In this document: positions 1-12,108 of the stretch, one piece after another
How positions within the stretch are numbered: position 1 is the stretch's first letter
Layout: each line of letters starts with the position of its first letter
NCBI RefSeq assembly: GCF_035083965.1
Contig: NC_089724.1
Span: 10,100,910-10,164,909 of the forward strand
Origin: Branchiostoma lanceolatum
Lineage: Eukaryota; Chordata; Leptocardii; Amphioxiformes; Branchiostomatidae
Length of the DNA stretch: 64,000 nucleotides
Reading direction: 5' to 3'
Notes under the pieces: model-generated
What the model was told of the DNA's origin: nothing
Databases searched by the model: none
Seen by the model: the letters and a program-made list of their open reading frames with translations, nothing else
Translations under genes and position numbers: made by a program

Positions 1-310
1 ACCATGCGCCATATTCCAGTTATGAACCCAAGGGTCACACAAATCCGATTTCGGTCGCTGTACGGTCCCTCAGTCATCGATCGTTAGTTAACTCACGGCG
101 TCCATTTGTTACCCGGTCCCGCGTTGATTTTGTGTCCAAATTAAAATGATTCGGGGTCCCGGCCGGGCCCAAAGATAGCCCGACAGCCGTAGGAGTCACC
201 CCCGAAAATGCCCCCAAACAGCCCTGAACTACCAGGCAGGGCCAATTTTTCCGATTGGGACCTAAACATAACTTGTAATGGTTTATGATAACTTGTGAAA
301 ATATACCAAC
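1..310. other. Intron of gene A with a dispersed repeat
   Basis: No coding segment is seen. Positions ~1-90 resemble ~9245-9330 in gene B intron 1 (shared order: CCATATTC, AAGGRYCACAC, CGGTMSCTCAG, ATCG). The two are either a dispersed repeat or intronic sequence retained since the duplication of the two genes. Confidence 0.5.
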
Positions 311-2570
311 CTTTATCACAGTGTTCCCCCGTCCAGTCCTCGTCACACAGACATGTGTAGTTCTTCAGTCCGTGTACACAGGTCCCATGATCACATGGGG
401 AGATCTGGCACTGCCGAGCTGTGAAAGGTGTCAATTTTAATTAAGAGTGTCATTCTGTTTTCTACCTGTCAACAAGCAGCTGCAAAGGTTACTTATCTTC
501 ATTGCCAACGGTGAACCAAGCAGCTACGACGAAAAGTATTCGATGTATGTTTGTGAATATGCTCAAATTGGCAGGTATTATGAATTATTTATTGTAAGCA
601 ATATACCAGGCATTCGAGCATTGTGTATAATAAACGCTATGGTTTTATAGGTTTTAGATGATAGCAAAATAGAAGTATTCTGTGTTGATTATGTTGATGA
701 AAATTTGATTCAGGGAAATCCTTACCCGCACACAGGGCGTACATGTCGTTGTAGTCGTCTCCGTTCAGTTGGCCGCCGTAGTTGTACCTGATCCCGTGGC
801 TGTAGGCGTGCCGGGGGTAGTACACAAACGTGTAGTTCAGGGCCTGACAGGTATAATCTGACGTGGTCCCACACAGCTTGTTGGCGAGAGATGTTGTAGT
901 TTTACAGTTGACTCCGGCGTGGTCGAACTTGATGCAGTTGTCGCTGTAGTAGTATGTGTGATGACACGGGTCGTGGCCTGTGTACCAGCAGGGGTAGCTC
1001 ATCCCTACCCGCTCACACGTGGCCTGGATGTTGGCATTCATCATCGTGCCTAACACACGGATTTTAAAAAAGGCCCACCCGTCCCAGGTTGTCAGGTACT
1101 CCTGATGGCCTTGTAAAGAGGAAAATACAACTTAGATTCTAGAACTTTCCGAGAGTGTCGGCATAGCCACCCTTCCGCGTAACACCGGCAAAACAACATC
1201 TAACATATCAATCAACGCAATCATGGTAAGGAGAATTTTTCCGTTTTGTGTTTTCTTTTATATCGTATTTTTCGTTCACGCAAGCTACCCGGTCGGGCCC
1301 CGCTTTAAAATGTGACCCTAGCATAACCGGTATGTAACACATCAATCAACGCAATCTTCCACATATTAGTAATGGTTCTTACCAAAATTGTGAATTCTGT
1401 TCTTTGCAGAAAAAACATCTGTTGTATCATAGTCATAGACATTTCCTTGATATCATGCAAGAAATATTCTGCATGTTACCCAATATCGTAGGCATTGCTG
1501 GTGAAACATATACAAAATTCCTTCAACTTGACGCTTTGTAAATGGTTACATGTATGCCACTAACGTTACGCTATTGCATCACATAAGCGTATATTTCGTA
1601 TGTTTGTATGAATAACCAGTCATCCTTACTTGCACACAGAGCGTACTTGTCGGTGTAGTTTGCCCCTGTCATTCCCCAGTGGCCAGTGTCGTAGTCAAGG
1701 CCGAAGGCGCTGTCGTCAGTCTGCCAGCCGGGGGAGTACACGAAGGTGTCGTCGAGCGGTTCGCAGGTGTGGGCCTCGACGGTCCCACACAGCAGGTCCG
1801 AGATCGCGTTCAGGGTACGACAGCTCGCGCTGCCGCCGTCAAACGCCACACAGTCCGCCCTGCCGTGGCTGCACGCCCCGTGGCCGGTGTAGGAGCAGGG
1901 GCTCCACATCCCCGCCTCCTCGCACGCGGCCTTGACGTTGGCGTTCGTCATGGGGCCGACAGTGGGCACTTTGTGGAAGTCCCACTCGCCAATAGTGGCC
2001 AGATACTCTTGCTGGCCTGTCAGATTTTAGAAAAATCATAATTTAGTATCTAGTCACATTTTTAAAAATAAATGGTCCCAGGAACCTTTAGTGGCGTCGT
2101 GTTGACGTAACGGTTAGGCTGTTTGGCCCAGAACCCAGACGTCCTGGGCTCGAATCCCACGACATGCCACCGATGTTGTGCACTGGGGAAAGGCACTTAA
2201 CACGACTTTTCTCACTCCACTCAAGTGTGAAAATGCGTACCTGACTTCGGTTGTGGAGGTAAAAGGCGGCGATGAAGAGGGGTGGGCTCCGCCTTCCAAT
2301 ATCGCGCACTAGACACAGTGGATGACAGCCCACTGCCCCTACAGCCTCAAAAAAGGCTATTTACCTGCCTGTCTATACCTTTATTTCGAATTCTTTTATC
2401 ATATTCAATCCACCCAAAACATGATGAGAGTACATTCTCTCTACAATTCAAAGCTTTATGAATATGTTGGATCTTGTCTTTTGTTCGATCTTTTCGAATA
2501 TAGCATACCCACCTGTGGAAGAGCCCGTCCACGCGACGCAAACCGCCACAAAAAGAAGAAGCCCTGCCAT
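311..2570 (-). CDS. Gene A: secreted 8-Cys module / EGF protein, 5' part only
   Basis: Exons read 5' to 3' on the minus strand: 2570-2513 (signal peptide), 2016-1630, 1109-726 and 418-311, followed by a GTTGGT donor, so the gene continues past the left edge. The first exon reads MAGLLLFVAVCVAWTGSST, a typical signal peptide. The next two exons each encode one ~128-residue module (QEYL..., NANVKAACEEAGM, LCGT, DDTFVY, YALCA) with eight cysteines. The fourth exon is an EGF module (CQISPCDHGTC...CLCDEDWTGEHC). All introns are phase 1. By comparison with B and C the missing part should hold more EGFs and a lectin-like domain; that is inference. A secreted or extracellular-matrix role is likely. 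The ligand is unknown. Confidence 0.8.
2091..2345 (+). repeat. tRNA-derived SINE-like element in gene A intron 1
   Basis: The head looks tRNA-like: a box-A-like stretch (GTAACGGTTAGG, ~2107-2118) and a good box B (GGGCTCGAATCCC, 2146-2158). It is followed by a non-tRNA body containing TGGGGAAAGGCACTTAACAC, similar in style to the conserved central motif of several animal SINE superfamilies. The acceptor ends do not pair perfectly and the body continues without a Pol III terminator after the tRNA-like part, so this is a SINE or relic rather than a tRNA gene. The family is not assigned. Confidence 0.55.
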
Positions 2571-2662
2571 CCTTGCCGCCGGTCAGGTTAGAGTCCGACT
2601 TTCTATGGTGTCGTGTACGGTAATCCGTCCGTATGTGTATGTTTACTCCTATACCTCGTCCC

Positions 2663-2682
2663 TAGGCCATGGGAACCACACA
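2663..2682 (-). promoter_or_regulatory. Shared upstream motif of gene A
   Basis: On the minus strand this reads TGTGTGGTTCCCATGGCCTA, 93-112 bp upstream of the gene A start codon. Nearly the same word occurs at matching distance upstream of genes C and D. A TATA-like GGTATAGG lies just downstream (~2646-2655). Confidence 0.55.
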
Positions 2683-3127
2683 CATGACTGGGGGATGGGT
2701 GTTATATTTATGGAACAGCGTCACTGGTAATCAGGTCATCTGTAATATTGTGTACTAACCCTGGTATATCTTTGTATGAACAATACGCGTCCATCATACG
2801 AGTGCAACCTTAAAGCTACTAAACCAGATAAAAACTTTGAAGGCAAATCTCTTTTTACTAGGTGCCGAAAAACGTGGTTTCCTCGTAACATAAGCTTTAT
2901 ATAAAAATGAATGGCCACTGTACTGCAAAGTTAGCACATAACAGGACATGTACGCAATGGCAGTACTTGAAGCGCTAGATAAACATGAATGTGTGTATTT
3001 TATCTAAAGGGTCACGACCCTACATCCGTCCACCTGTATACCTTGAACAATCAGTAACTTCATATAATCTGTCTAACTGTTATGGAGCAATAAAACTGTT
3101 ATTCAACCAAAAAAAACGGACTAGCCA

Positions 3128-3202
3128 GAATTTTCGGCTGAATCGCTCAGTCCTCTTAAAGTTATCTGATCAAAGAGGACTGAGCGTTCCAGTCGAAAAT
3201 TC
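3128..3202. repeat. Hairpin-forming inverted repeat (MITE-like)
   Basis: The arms 3128-3158 and 3172-3202 pair at about 28 of 31 positions (GAATTTTCGRCTG... CGCTCAGTCCTCTT). A related end, GGAATTTTCGACTGG, recurs at ~50371 in the last CNDP2 intron, suggesting a dispersed inverted-repeat family. Confidence 0.55.
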
Positions 3203-3933
3203 CAATGAGTCCAGTCTTAGAGTCGGATAACAGTTGGTTCTATAATGCAATTCTCCATCTCAGATTAACTCTCATTCTAACTGTTAGAATTTCTGTTGAA
3301 GGTACCGCCCGAGATGTGGTAGATGTTAACTACTGTATGTATTGCAGCAAGAACAGACAACCCAAACATGACAACACCACTAAAACTTCATGGACCTAAG
3401 ATTGAACCAGGAACGGCAGAGGGGTCGCATCTCCTCCTGTTGTTTACCACCATTCTCCCGGTTGCTCAGCTGTGTGATTCTCATAGCCTTGTGGCTCAAA
3501 AGAAATGTTCACTTTTGACCAACTTCTCCTCGTCAGCAAGATATTAGGTGATGGCTGTCTTCTCATGGCTGGTGAAAAAAAGTTTTAAAAAAAAGAAGCT
3601 AATGCAAACAAAGCAGAACATTCATACCTGGGTGAAATGTACAAGTTATTGTCAGAAAGCTGGGAGAGCGTGTGAGTGAAATTGATGGCAACCAATCTAT
3701 GACAAATCTGAACACAACATACTTCTTTTCTCCCTTCTCGACCTCTTTTCGAGCCACAATAAAACAATCAAAGAAGCCGGTATTTTCCACAAACCTTTTT
3801 TATTCATTTTGGTCTTCTTCCATGACAAATAACAGCCGTTAATAAGACATAAGCTTCCTGGGTTTTATCTGGTAATTTGCATGTACCGAGGGCAAGCCGT
3901 TTAGATAAATCTGATGAAGGTTATGATCACATG

Positions 3934-6900
3934 TTAGTCACTAAGACAGTAGTACCCAGCAGGGCCATTCTCCTTACACGTGAGACCCGGTCCACAAGAG
4001 GCCTCGCCGCAGAAACCTGAACTGGTGAGCCTCTTTTCAGATGGTACTGCCGAGGAAGACAAAAATGTATTAGATGACATGCCAATGTCGTGCTTTGTCT
4101 TTAATGAATAGTCATGTTTGGTCAAAGATGAAATGGAAATCTCTTTCAATGTCGACTAGACGGACCAGCCTCCAGGGCGTACAACTTATCCAGCATTGGC
4201 CACCATACTGAATCTACTAAAATAACTCTTTACCAATACTGACATAGTATCATGTGTATGTACGGGATGAAAACACTTGTGGCACTGACTACTCTCAACA
4301 AGCCATTGATTCATCATACATGCAGGCATATCAAAGGATATCAGAGAAAGAGGACTTTGGTTTACACATGGAAGCTCTTATACAGAATTTCGAAAGCCGG
4401 TAACTGGCAAAAAAACGTACCTGCACAGTAAATCCCGCCATTTTGGTTCACACAGGCCCAGTCCAACGGACATGGATTAGGGTCGCACCAGTCAACTGTG
4501 AGTACGATAGGAAATGTTGATATTGAATACAGATCGCCTGTGTAGGCGACTACTCCAATTAGTTTACAAAGAAAGAAATTCTGTTTGCAAGGATCAAGAG
4601 TCAAGAGTTAACAACCCCAGAGCACATTGGAAATCGCTAAGATGGCGACATGTCCCCCCTGGATGAATAAAGAATATCAAATGAAATGAAAATGAAACAC
4701 ATGACAGCCTACGATAGATGAAATGCAAAAACCATGATGAAGCATTTCTCAATCTAAAGATCATTCCAGCAGAAGGATCGGACAATAGATTTTGTTTGCT
4801 ACAAAAGATTGAAAACTGAATGTAAGTTTAACTGTTCATGGGGGTGTGTGTGTAAGGAAGAACGTGTTACCTGTCTCACAGAAGGTACCGGTGAATCCTT
4901 TACGACAGTCGCAGAAGACAGTTGAATCACCAAAACAAGAGGAGCAGTTCCCTCCATTTTGGCACTCGTTGATTCGGCATGTCACAGCCTCTAAAGAACA
5001 ACAGAAGAGAAACATTTAGCACCGGCGATTTTATCAACATCATTTGCGATACGCTCTAAAATATTTGCTTTATATCTTTATATCTTTATACATCAGTGTA
5101 GTAAGCTGTACATGGAATAGGTACAAGTACTGTTATGTGTTTTCTTAATCCCATTATTTGTTTATCCCTGAAAGTAGACAATCTGATTAGTTAAAGGCAA
5201 CGTTAAAGGCACTGTTAATCAGACTTACCTGACTGGCAGACGTAGTTGTGCTCCTCTGCGCATGCCTGGTAGGTTCCCGTGTAGCCTACGTCACTATCAA
5301 GCAACACGCACATGTCCAGGTCCGCAGTCGAGTACATCCAGGATGACGTCACTACAACGCATGATTCAGAAAACGAAATAATCACAATACAGACTAATTT
5401 TTAATGCTTAATGTTTAGGTCAATGGGAACAATCCAAGGGACCGACAAAATGGCCGCTATGCAAAGGTGACTGCTTATACAGGTTTGACTGTACTCGCGA
5501 CATTTGTAAGATGCCAATTGGTTAATGATACACCAAAAACTGTCTCTATGTGCTTCATTAGATAATACTAGTACAGTATCAGTTGTGAGAAAAAGCTACT
5601 AAGGTGACCGTTATGCCTGATGAGAAAAGTAGTGCGTTATGGTCTAACTTGAACATATAACACTAATATTGCATGGAAGTCAAAAGTAATATGTCATTAG
5701 GCCATTGTTAATTTGATTATATGGATGACATCCTCTGGGAACCTTTAATAAATGCATGCGAATAAAAAAAAAAGCTTTGCAATAAAAAGCTACCTCCATT
5801 ATGAAATCTACGTGGTCAGGAAGGTTGAACATATGACTAAACACACAGAGTATGGCATACCGAATAATCGATTCTTCATTTTCGTTCTTTCACATCTTCT
5901 TCTTTGACTTTGGCATTCTACACCATTAGCATCCATTCTCCGAAATATATTTTGGCAATTTACGGCATGTATTTGCTCATTCTGTAGCTTCTTTGTACAA
6001 TCACCAGTATGGTTCTTTTGTGTGTGTGTGGTAACGGACGACATTTGATGCGCGCGGATGTCATCCTTACAATCAAATCAACATGTCCTTACCGGAAAGG
6101 GGTGTTCCATCCGCGCATGTGCACAGAGACATGGGCGAGATCTTGTTCGATGTCCAGTACGAGACGTTCCGTCCGTCGTCCAGATAGCTGGCGAGCACCT
6201 GTTGGTCAACGGGTTCGTTGACTTTGGCCAGATGACCTTCCATGTTCAGGCACGCCATAGAGGCCTCCTGGTTGGGCAGAAGGTCAGCAGAGATCCAGTA
6301 GCACTTGTCGGTATGGAGCACTGCAGTGGACAGAAATTAAATGCAAGAAACAAGCATGAATATACCTAAAGTAGATCCTCACAAACATCTAGATATCTAA
6401 ATCCCAGTGTGATATGTTAGTTTTCGTAGTTACTGACAAAAAAACAAAGGGGGAAATGAAATTTGGTTCCAACTTGATGGATTCACGAAATGTAATAAAA
6501 AGAGGTTAAACGAAGTTCCTTGAGGCGATTCTTACAATGAATGTCCATCAGTTTTTACACTGACTGTATATGTAAAGAAATATGGGCAATGCTGAGCTTT
6601 ACAGGAAACTTCCCTCCTGTAACCCTTATTCCAATACCTGTAAAATGTGACATTTGGAAGATAAGAAAGAGTATACGTAGAGAGACTACCTGTTTCACAG
6701 CTGTTTCCGGTTGTTTGTGGAGGACAGGTGCAGCTGTAGCCACTCTCCTCATCCACACAGGTTCCCCCGGATAAACACGGATTACTGCTACAGCTGTCAG
6801 TCACTGGGGAAAAAGTAAACTACTCAGAAAACTATGATAACAGCCTTGACGTAGTTAGCTTGAAGGTGGAAGAAAATCATCTAAGCTATTCTACGATCGG

Positions 6901-9754
6901 CCTGTAGTAGATAGATGTACAAATATTATAAGTGTGACAGGTCGTTCACAGCAATATAACCAGCTACTACCGCGCCGCGTGAATCTACCGGCTATATGCT
7001 CGATTTACACACAAGTTTTGAGAGTCGACTAGAGGCTGTGTGTGAGGAGCTTTGGGCTGGATTTTTTCTACTAGAAAACGATACTTCAGTGTCTCGGGTT
7101 CTCCTTGCACAGTCCTGGCTCGACTCCAAGTCGACTCAACAATGTGTGTGTAAACCTGGCCATAGATAGGCTGGAGAGACTGTTCACTCACATGTATCAC
7201 AGTGGGGTCCACTCCACCCGGCGTCACACAGACAGGTGTAGTTCTTCAGGCCTTGCGCACAGGTCCCGTGAACACATGGGGAGATTCCGCAGTGCCGGGC
7301 TGAAAAATCACACCAACTTTGTCATTTTGTCACACCAAGTTAGAGAAAGCCACTTACCGATACAATGTTGACTTCTTCAAGTACAAGTTATCAATCTATC
7401 AGGGAAATTTGATTTCCAGCTAAATAGGCACATTAAAGTTTTTTACTTGGAAGCAATGGGTGGGAGTAAAACGAACTACTGTTCAGAGAATACTAAATAC
7501 TTCATCAGTTAGCCACAACCACAGAATATCACTGAATACGTGAATGCTCGACAATTTTAGCGAAAATCATTTAAGCTGTTCGGAATGACCACTCATCCAG
7601 AGTCGCGACTAACCTGTACACAAGGCGTACATGTCGTTCTTCCTGTATCCGCTCGAATCGAACCCGTTCTGAACCACGCCGTAGGCACTATCACGATAAG
7701 CGGCGGGATATTTGACATACGTGTTGTGCAGAGCCGGACAGCGGTACGCGTACGCGATGTCACACAGGCGAGAGGAGAGGAACGCCAGGGTGTTCTGGCA
7801 GGTGCTGGAGGTGAGGCCGAAGCTGACACAGTCGGCTGACCAGTGGGAGGTACACGTACCCAGGCCTGTACCGTAGCAGGGGTAGTCCATCCCCGCTAAC
7901 TCGCAGGTGGCCTGTAGGTTAGCGTTAGTCATCGAACCTTTCACACGAACTTTGTAAAAAGGCAGTGTATCCCAGGTGGTCAGGTACTCCTGTTGACCTT
8001 GTAGATGAAAAGAAGACATTGAACAATGTTAATGATATACAACTGTATTCCATGCTTACTACTACTTTTGATATTGTTGATAAATATGTACATCGAAATA
8101 TATAAGGAGTTGGGTAGTGGGTGTGATCATTCCATGTTGAAGATCCACCAATATAATTTGAAATTGGAAAATAAAAACTACACAACATCGAAGTGTAGGA
8201 GTACGCTTGTCATCTGCGTAGCGTTATTGTTTGAACCTTTGTTTATCAATGAGAAGCTCAAATAGGCATGCAGGTCGATTTTCATTGAGGTCATGAGGGA
8301 AGAGGTAAGGGTCAGATAAAATATAACAGAGATACAGATTACATCATTATTGGTAATTTGATATCAAATAAGTTTACGTTTACATCAAAGGAAACTCAAA
8401 TATCCTCACCTGCACACAGAGCGTACTTGTCGGTGTGATTGGCCCCCTCCATGCCCCAGTGGCCCGTGTCGTAGTCGACTCCGTACGCGCCCTGGGAGCC
8501 TGGCTGGTACACAAAGGTGTCATCTAGAGCCTTGCAGTCGTGTGCATCCGCGGTCCCACACAGCGAGTTGGACAGAACGCTCAGGGTACGACAGCTTCCG
8601 CCATTGGAGCCGTCCAACGTGACGCATTCTGACGTCCAGACGCCGGTACACGTCCCGTGGCCCGTGTAGTAGCATGGGTGCCACAACCCCTCGGCCTCGC
8701 ACGTGGCCTTGACATTGGCATTGGTCATCGGCCCTGAAGCACGAACCTTAAATAGGTCCCATCCTTCAAGGGTGGTGAGATATTCCTGTTCACCTGATTA
8801 TGAAATAAACAAATGAAAAATAAGGGAAACATGGAAAAATGAGAAAGTGACAGGACGGCTTCTATTGTTTGTATGGCATGATTATGTCGCCCTTCATAAC
8901 ATTATTCGAATCATACCATAGATCTAAACAGCACATTGGTACATATCTGTTAAGTGATTATTAATATATTCTTAGGATAGTAATAGTCAACATTAAACAA
9001 ACAACGTCGAGACACAATTCAAAACCTTTGATCTTAGAATAGTAACACTAAATACACATTAAGCACAATTTGACAAAACTCCTACTACAGACGTTAGTAT
9101 GTTACAAACCACTCGCTCCTAACTTTTCAGGTAAACTCTAATGTTCCTTACACCCTCTTCCACAAGAGGCTGGGACCGCGCTGCGACAACTGAGCACCCA
9201 AAAACTCAATGAATTCCATTTTTTTAGATCATACTTTAACATCGTACACCATATTCTAACTATAACATCAAGGACCACACACGTCCAATTTTGGTTGTTT
9301 TACGGTAGCTCAGCAATCGCCGTCTATAGTGGAAAGGGGTACAACGCATCATGTAAAATATATCATAGTTCGTTCTATTAACCATTTATGCTACCCTTAG
9401 GCTGGTTTATCACAATGATTGTATATGGAACTCGTAATGGGTTACTTCAGTCATGATCAGAACAGAGTTGTCTGTTGTTCTTTATCTGTGAAAAGGAATA
9501 TTGCAATTTGCATGAAACACATACCTAGGTGATTGTTACTATTCAAAGAGCTAATAAAGTCATCTCAGTTCAATTCTGTGACATGACAGGAGTTGTGCAC
9601 TTTTCAAAGCGTAGGCAACACGTAAAGTGTGTTATGTATTTTCTAGATTCTTAGTAACTGTTCTGATAATGACATTAGCACTGTACCCACCTTGTGAAAA
9701 AGCCGGCCACGCGCTGAGAGCAGCGACAAACGTTAACAGGACGAGACTCCACAT
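3934..9754 (-). CDS. Gene B: secreted 8-Cys module / EGF / C-type-lectin-like protein
   Basis: Ten exons, all introns phase 1: 9754-9691, 8793-8410, 7997-7614, 7299-7192, 6803-6690, 6320-6093, 5351-5229, 4990-4871, 4495-4421 and 4046-3934, giving 570 aa. Order: signal peptide (MWSLVLLTFVAALSAWPAFS); two 8-Cys modules; EGF (HCGISPCVHGTC); EGF (CSSNPCLSGGTC...CPPQTTGNSC); C-type-lectin-like domain over two exons (CYWISADLL, MACLNMEGHLAKV, then WMYS...MCVLLDS...CAEEHNYVC); EGF (CQNGGNC); a 25-residue motif (CDPNPCPLDWAC); Cys-rich tail (FCGEASCGPGLTC) ending LSD. The lectin domain has the framework cysteines but no EPN, QPD or WND motif, so calcium-dependent sugar binding is doubtful. AATAAA lies ~130 bp downstream. 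Role unknown; extracellular. Confidence 0.85.
5401..5491. mobile_element. End fragment of TA-target inverted-repeat transposon
   Basis: In a gene B intron, this matches the right end of the element at 10039-11173 (AATGCTTA..GTCAATGGGAA, GGGACCGACAAAA, GGCCGCTATGCAAAGGTGA) and ends in CAGGTTTGACTG followed by TA. The left end is missing. Confidence 0.65.
6934..6995. repeat. Dispersed repeat shared with LIPT1 intron
   Basis: GTGTGACAGGTCGTTCA...TAACCAGCT followed by a ..GGCTATA segment recurs at ~57150-57250 in a LIPT1 intron. No terminal structure was defined. Confidence 0.45.
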
Positions 9755-10038
9755 CTTTGCTGCCCGTCGGGTCCAGACTACGTAATGTGTGTAAGGCTAT
9801 TACAAACGCTGCGGTACATACCCCGTGACAAGGTCGTGAGAAGCGTACAGCTGACTCACAGACAGAGGTGCTATTTTTGTGGCTGGGCATCGTACCGTAA
9901 CGAGATCCCTCTCATACATTTTCGGACACAAAGGTCTAAGCTAGCGAAGAATAGCATCATTCACTCTTTCGTTACGTGCTGATAAAACAAACAAACAAGC
10001 AAACAAACAAACAAACAAACAAACAAACAAAGACAGTA

Positions 10039-11173
10039 CAGTCAAACCTGCCTATAGCGGTCACTCAAGGGACTGGCCAAAATCGACCGTTATGGACAGG
10101 TGGCCGCTCTATAGAAACGGTTGATTTCACGAGCAATAAGTGGCACATGTTTTCTGTACCCACTGAGAAACATTTATTCACATCATAAAACCTCCTTGTT
10201 CACATACATGTAATCAAACTTGGTCTACCGACCACTTCCACAAGACGACCCGATGCTCGGCTCAAGATGACTGCTTTCGGTAGGTCCGGATTTTTCCACA
10301 AGCAATTTATAAAGTCCAAGTCGATCCATCGATCCGCCCCCAATCCCGGAGCACATGCGACCAAAATGTTGCCGAAGACAACCGTGTCATTTTCAATTGC
10401 GCGGCGACATCATTTATCAGCAAATAATTGCGGAATTTCACGGTAAAATCAGCCTGTTTGGGTCGGATTCCTTGCCGGGAGAAAAAAAAACAAAACAAAA
10501 AACAGCTGCAAGATGGCTCCTGTGAGGTCAAAGGGTCATGGGATAGTCTACTGTAATGTGGGTGCAGCTGCAATGTGTGAGTTATGATTTTACTCTACAT
10601 TAGATAGTACAAAATGTAAACTTATTTCGTCAAAGAAGTTCTTTGAATAAAGAGAACAGAATATACAAAGAATGGATGACTTAATAACCTTTTCTTAGAG
10701 GATAAAAGGCATCTGTATTTTTTTAACAAACTGCTCGCCCATGGTACTACTAGTGAAGTAACCCAAGTAAACAAAGCGTCCCGCTAGGACCACGCGCAAG
10801 AGGCTCTGTTTGTCTGCAAATTTCTGGCGTCTTTAGCGGTTTTGGAAATTCAAAACCCACACCAGGAGCAAAATAAAACCATGCACAACATTTTCATGGG
10901 TAACACTGCAGCTATAATGACAATTTTTTTTCTGCCGAGATTTGAAAGAAGGTTCCCGAATCTTGCGGCGACCATGCGCCGGGACCGTTATCGGCAGTGT
11001 TTCCAGACCCGCGGGACCGAAAATCGTGTGGCCGCGACCGCGTTGGACAGGTGACCGCTATAGCCAAATTCTTAATGCTTATGTCAATGGGAAAAATCGA
11101 AGGGACCGACAAAAGTGACCACTATGGGCAGGTGGCCGCTATGCAAAGGTGACCGCTAATACAGGTTTGACTG
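10039..11173. mobile_element. Non-autonomous TA-target DNA transposon
   Basis: Terminal inverted repeats CAGTCAAACCTG / CAGGTTTGACTG are flanked by TA on both sides (10037-10038 and 11174-11175). A TA target duplication with a CAGT start is the pattern of the Tc1/mariner/pogo group. Similarity continues inward (CTATAGCGGTCACTCAAGGGAC on the left, GGGACCGAC...GACCGCTA on the right). No transposase frame is visible over 1135 bp, so it is a deletion derivative or MITE. Confidence 0.7.
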
Positions 11174-11544
11174 TAGTAGATAAAAATCAGACGATACCAC
11201 CAGCTGGATATGTTATGTTTTTCTAAAACGGCCACTCAGAGAAGTAGGGTACCTCTTCAACTCGGCTTTTATTGTTTGTTCGGGAATACAAGGTATATTA
11301 CAGGTAACGTTAGCCTTCGTCGCAGTCTCTCGCTCTTAAACCTTTATTTAGTCAGGCTAACGTTACAGGCAGGAAAGCAAAAGCATGTTCCTCTAGGGGG
11401 AGCCAATTTTCAGTTTTGATAGATACCAAATTGTCATTGACTGAGAAATTAGAAAGTTTGTCGCAAGGGCCAAAATGCCACCGGCTTTTCGTACGTCGGC
11501 CACGGATACAGTTGGTTGGGCCTGCCTCAATCTGATGCAAATCC

Positions 11545-11620
11545 AACCGGGACCGCAAGAGGACGCAGTGCAGAAGCCAGAAAAGGGCAGTCCTTACTGG
11601 AGTTGCTCAGTACCACCATG
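11545..11620 (-). pseudogene. Relic of a gene A-D family terminal exon
   Basis: On the minus strand this translates to SGFCTASSCGPGWICI, closely matching the terminal exon of gene C (SGFCTESSCGPGRTCM, 12221-12109) and gene B (SGFCGEASCGPGLTC). The DNA around CTTCTGCAC..CGTCCT..GCGGTCCCGG is also similar. After that the frame diverges and lacks the AGYYC ending and nearby stop. It looks like a duplicated, decayed last exon, possibly left from an unequal crossover that removed the rest of a gene copy. Confidence 0.6.
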
Positions 11621-12108
11621 GAAAAGTTTTATAACGTTACCGACAGTTAGTTAGTGGGTGAGTGTGATAACGCCAGCTTACACCATCCATTACATAAATA
11701 AATGTTGATTTTGTTTTCTTTTACGCCCTGCTGTGTGTGGAGATGTAAAAGCCAATGTAGAGAAAAAATAACCCTTGAATCAATGGTGTGCGGATGTGTA
11801 AATAGTGTCATAGATTGACCTTAACTCTTTAACACCGGTAGTTACTTTGTCAACTAATCGATTCCGTAACATTGGCACGTTCCTCTGAAGCAGCCTGAAG
11901 CATATTTATTTAATGGTTAGACAGTCTACGCAAAGAGACAACAGAGAGGGGATGGTTCAAGTTGTACTGTTTAATTGGTAAAGCAAGAAGTGTTGAAGGC
12001 CAATAGATGCGCCTTTGGGCCATATTTGACATAGACCATACATTGTGCAGAGCAACTTGTCACTTGGCCATGGGTCGCTTCTGGCTTGCAGTGGCCCCTG
12101 GTCCCACA

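Larger units (their letters stand above)
2571..3933. other. Spacer between gene A start and gene B end
   Basis: This contains the gene A upstream motif, a hairpin repeat (3128-3202) and the gene B polyadenylation signal (AATAAA on minus, 3799-3804, ~130 bp after the stop). No further coding exon is recognised. Confidence 0.5.
9755..12108. other. Spacer between genes B and C
   Basis: This holds an AAAC microsatellite (~9985-10030), a 1.1-kb DNA transposon remnant (10039-11173), a relic of a gene-family terminal exon (~11545-11620) and the gene C polyadenylation signal (AATAAA on minus at ~11905-11910). ~11825-11885 resembles ~23468-23540 (TTTAACACCGGTAG..GTCAACT.ATCGAT.CCG), another dispersed repeat. 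Confidence 0.55.

Noticed and set aside
2091-2165. Possible functional tRNA gene
   Set aside because: Has A- and B-box-like words but a poorly paired acceptor stem, no terminator at the expected place, and a SINE-like body continuing downstream.
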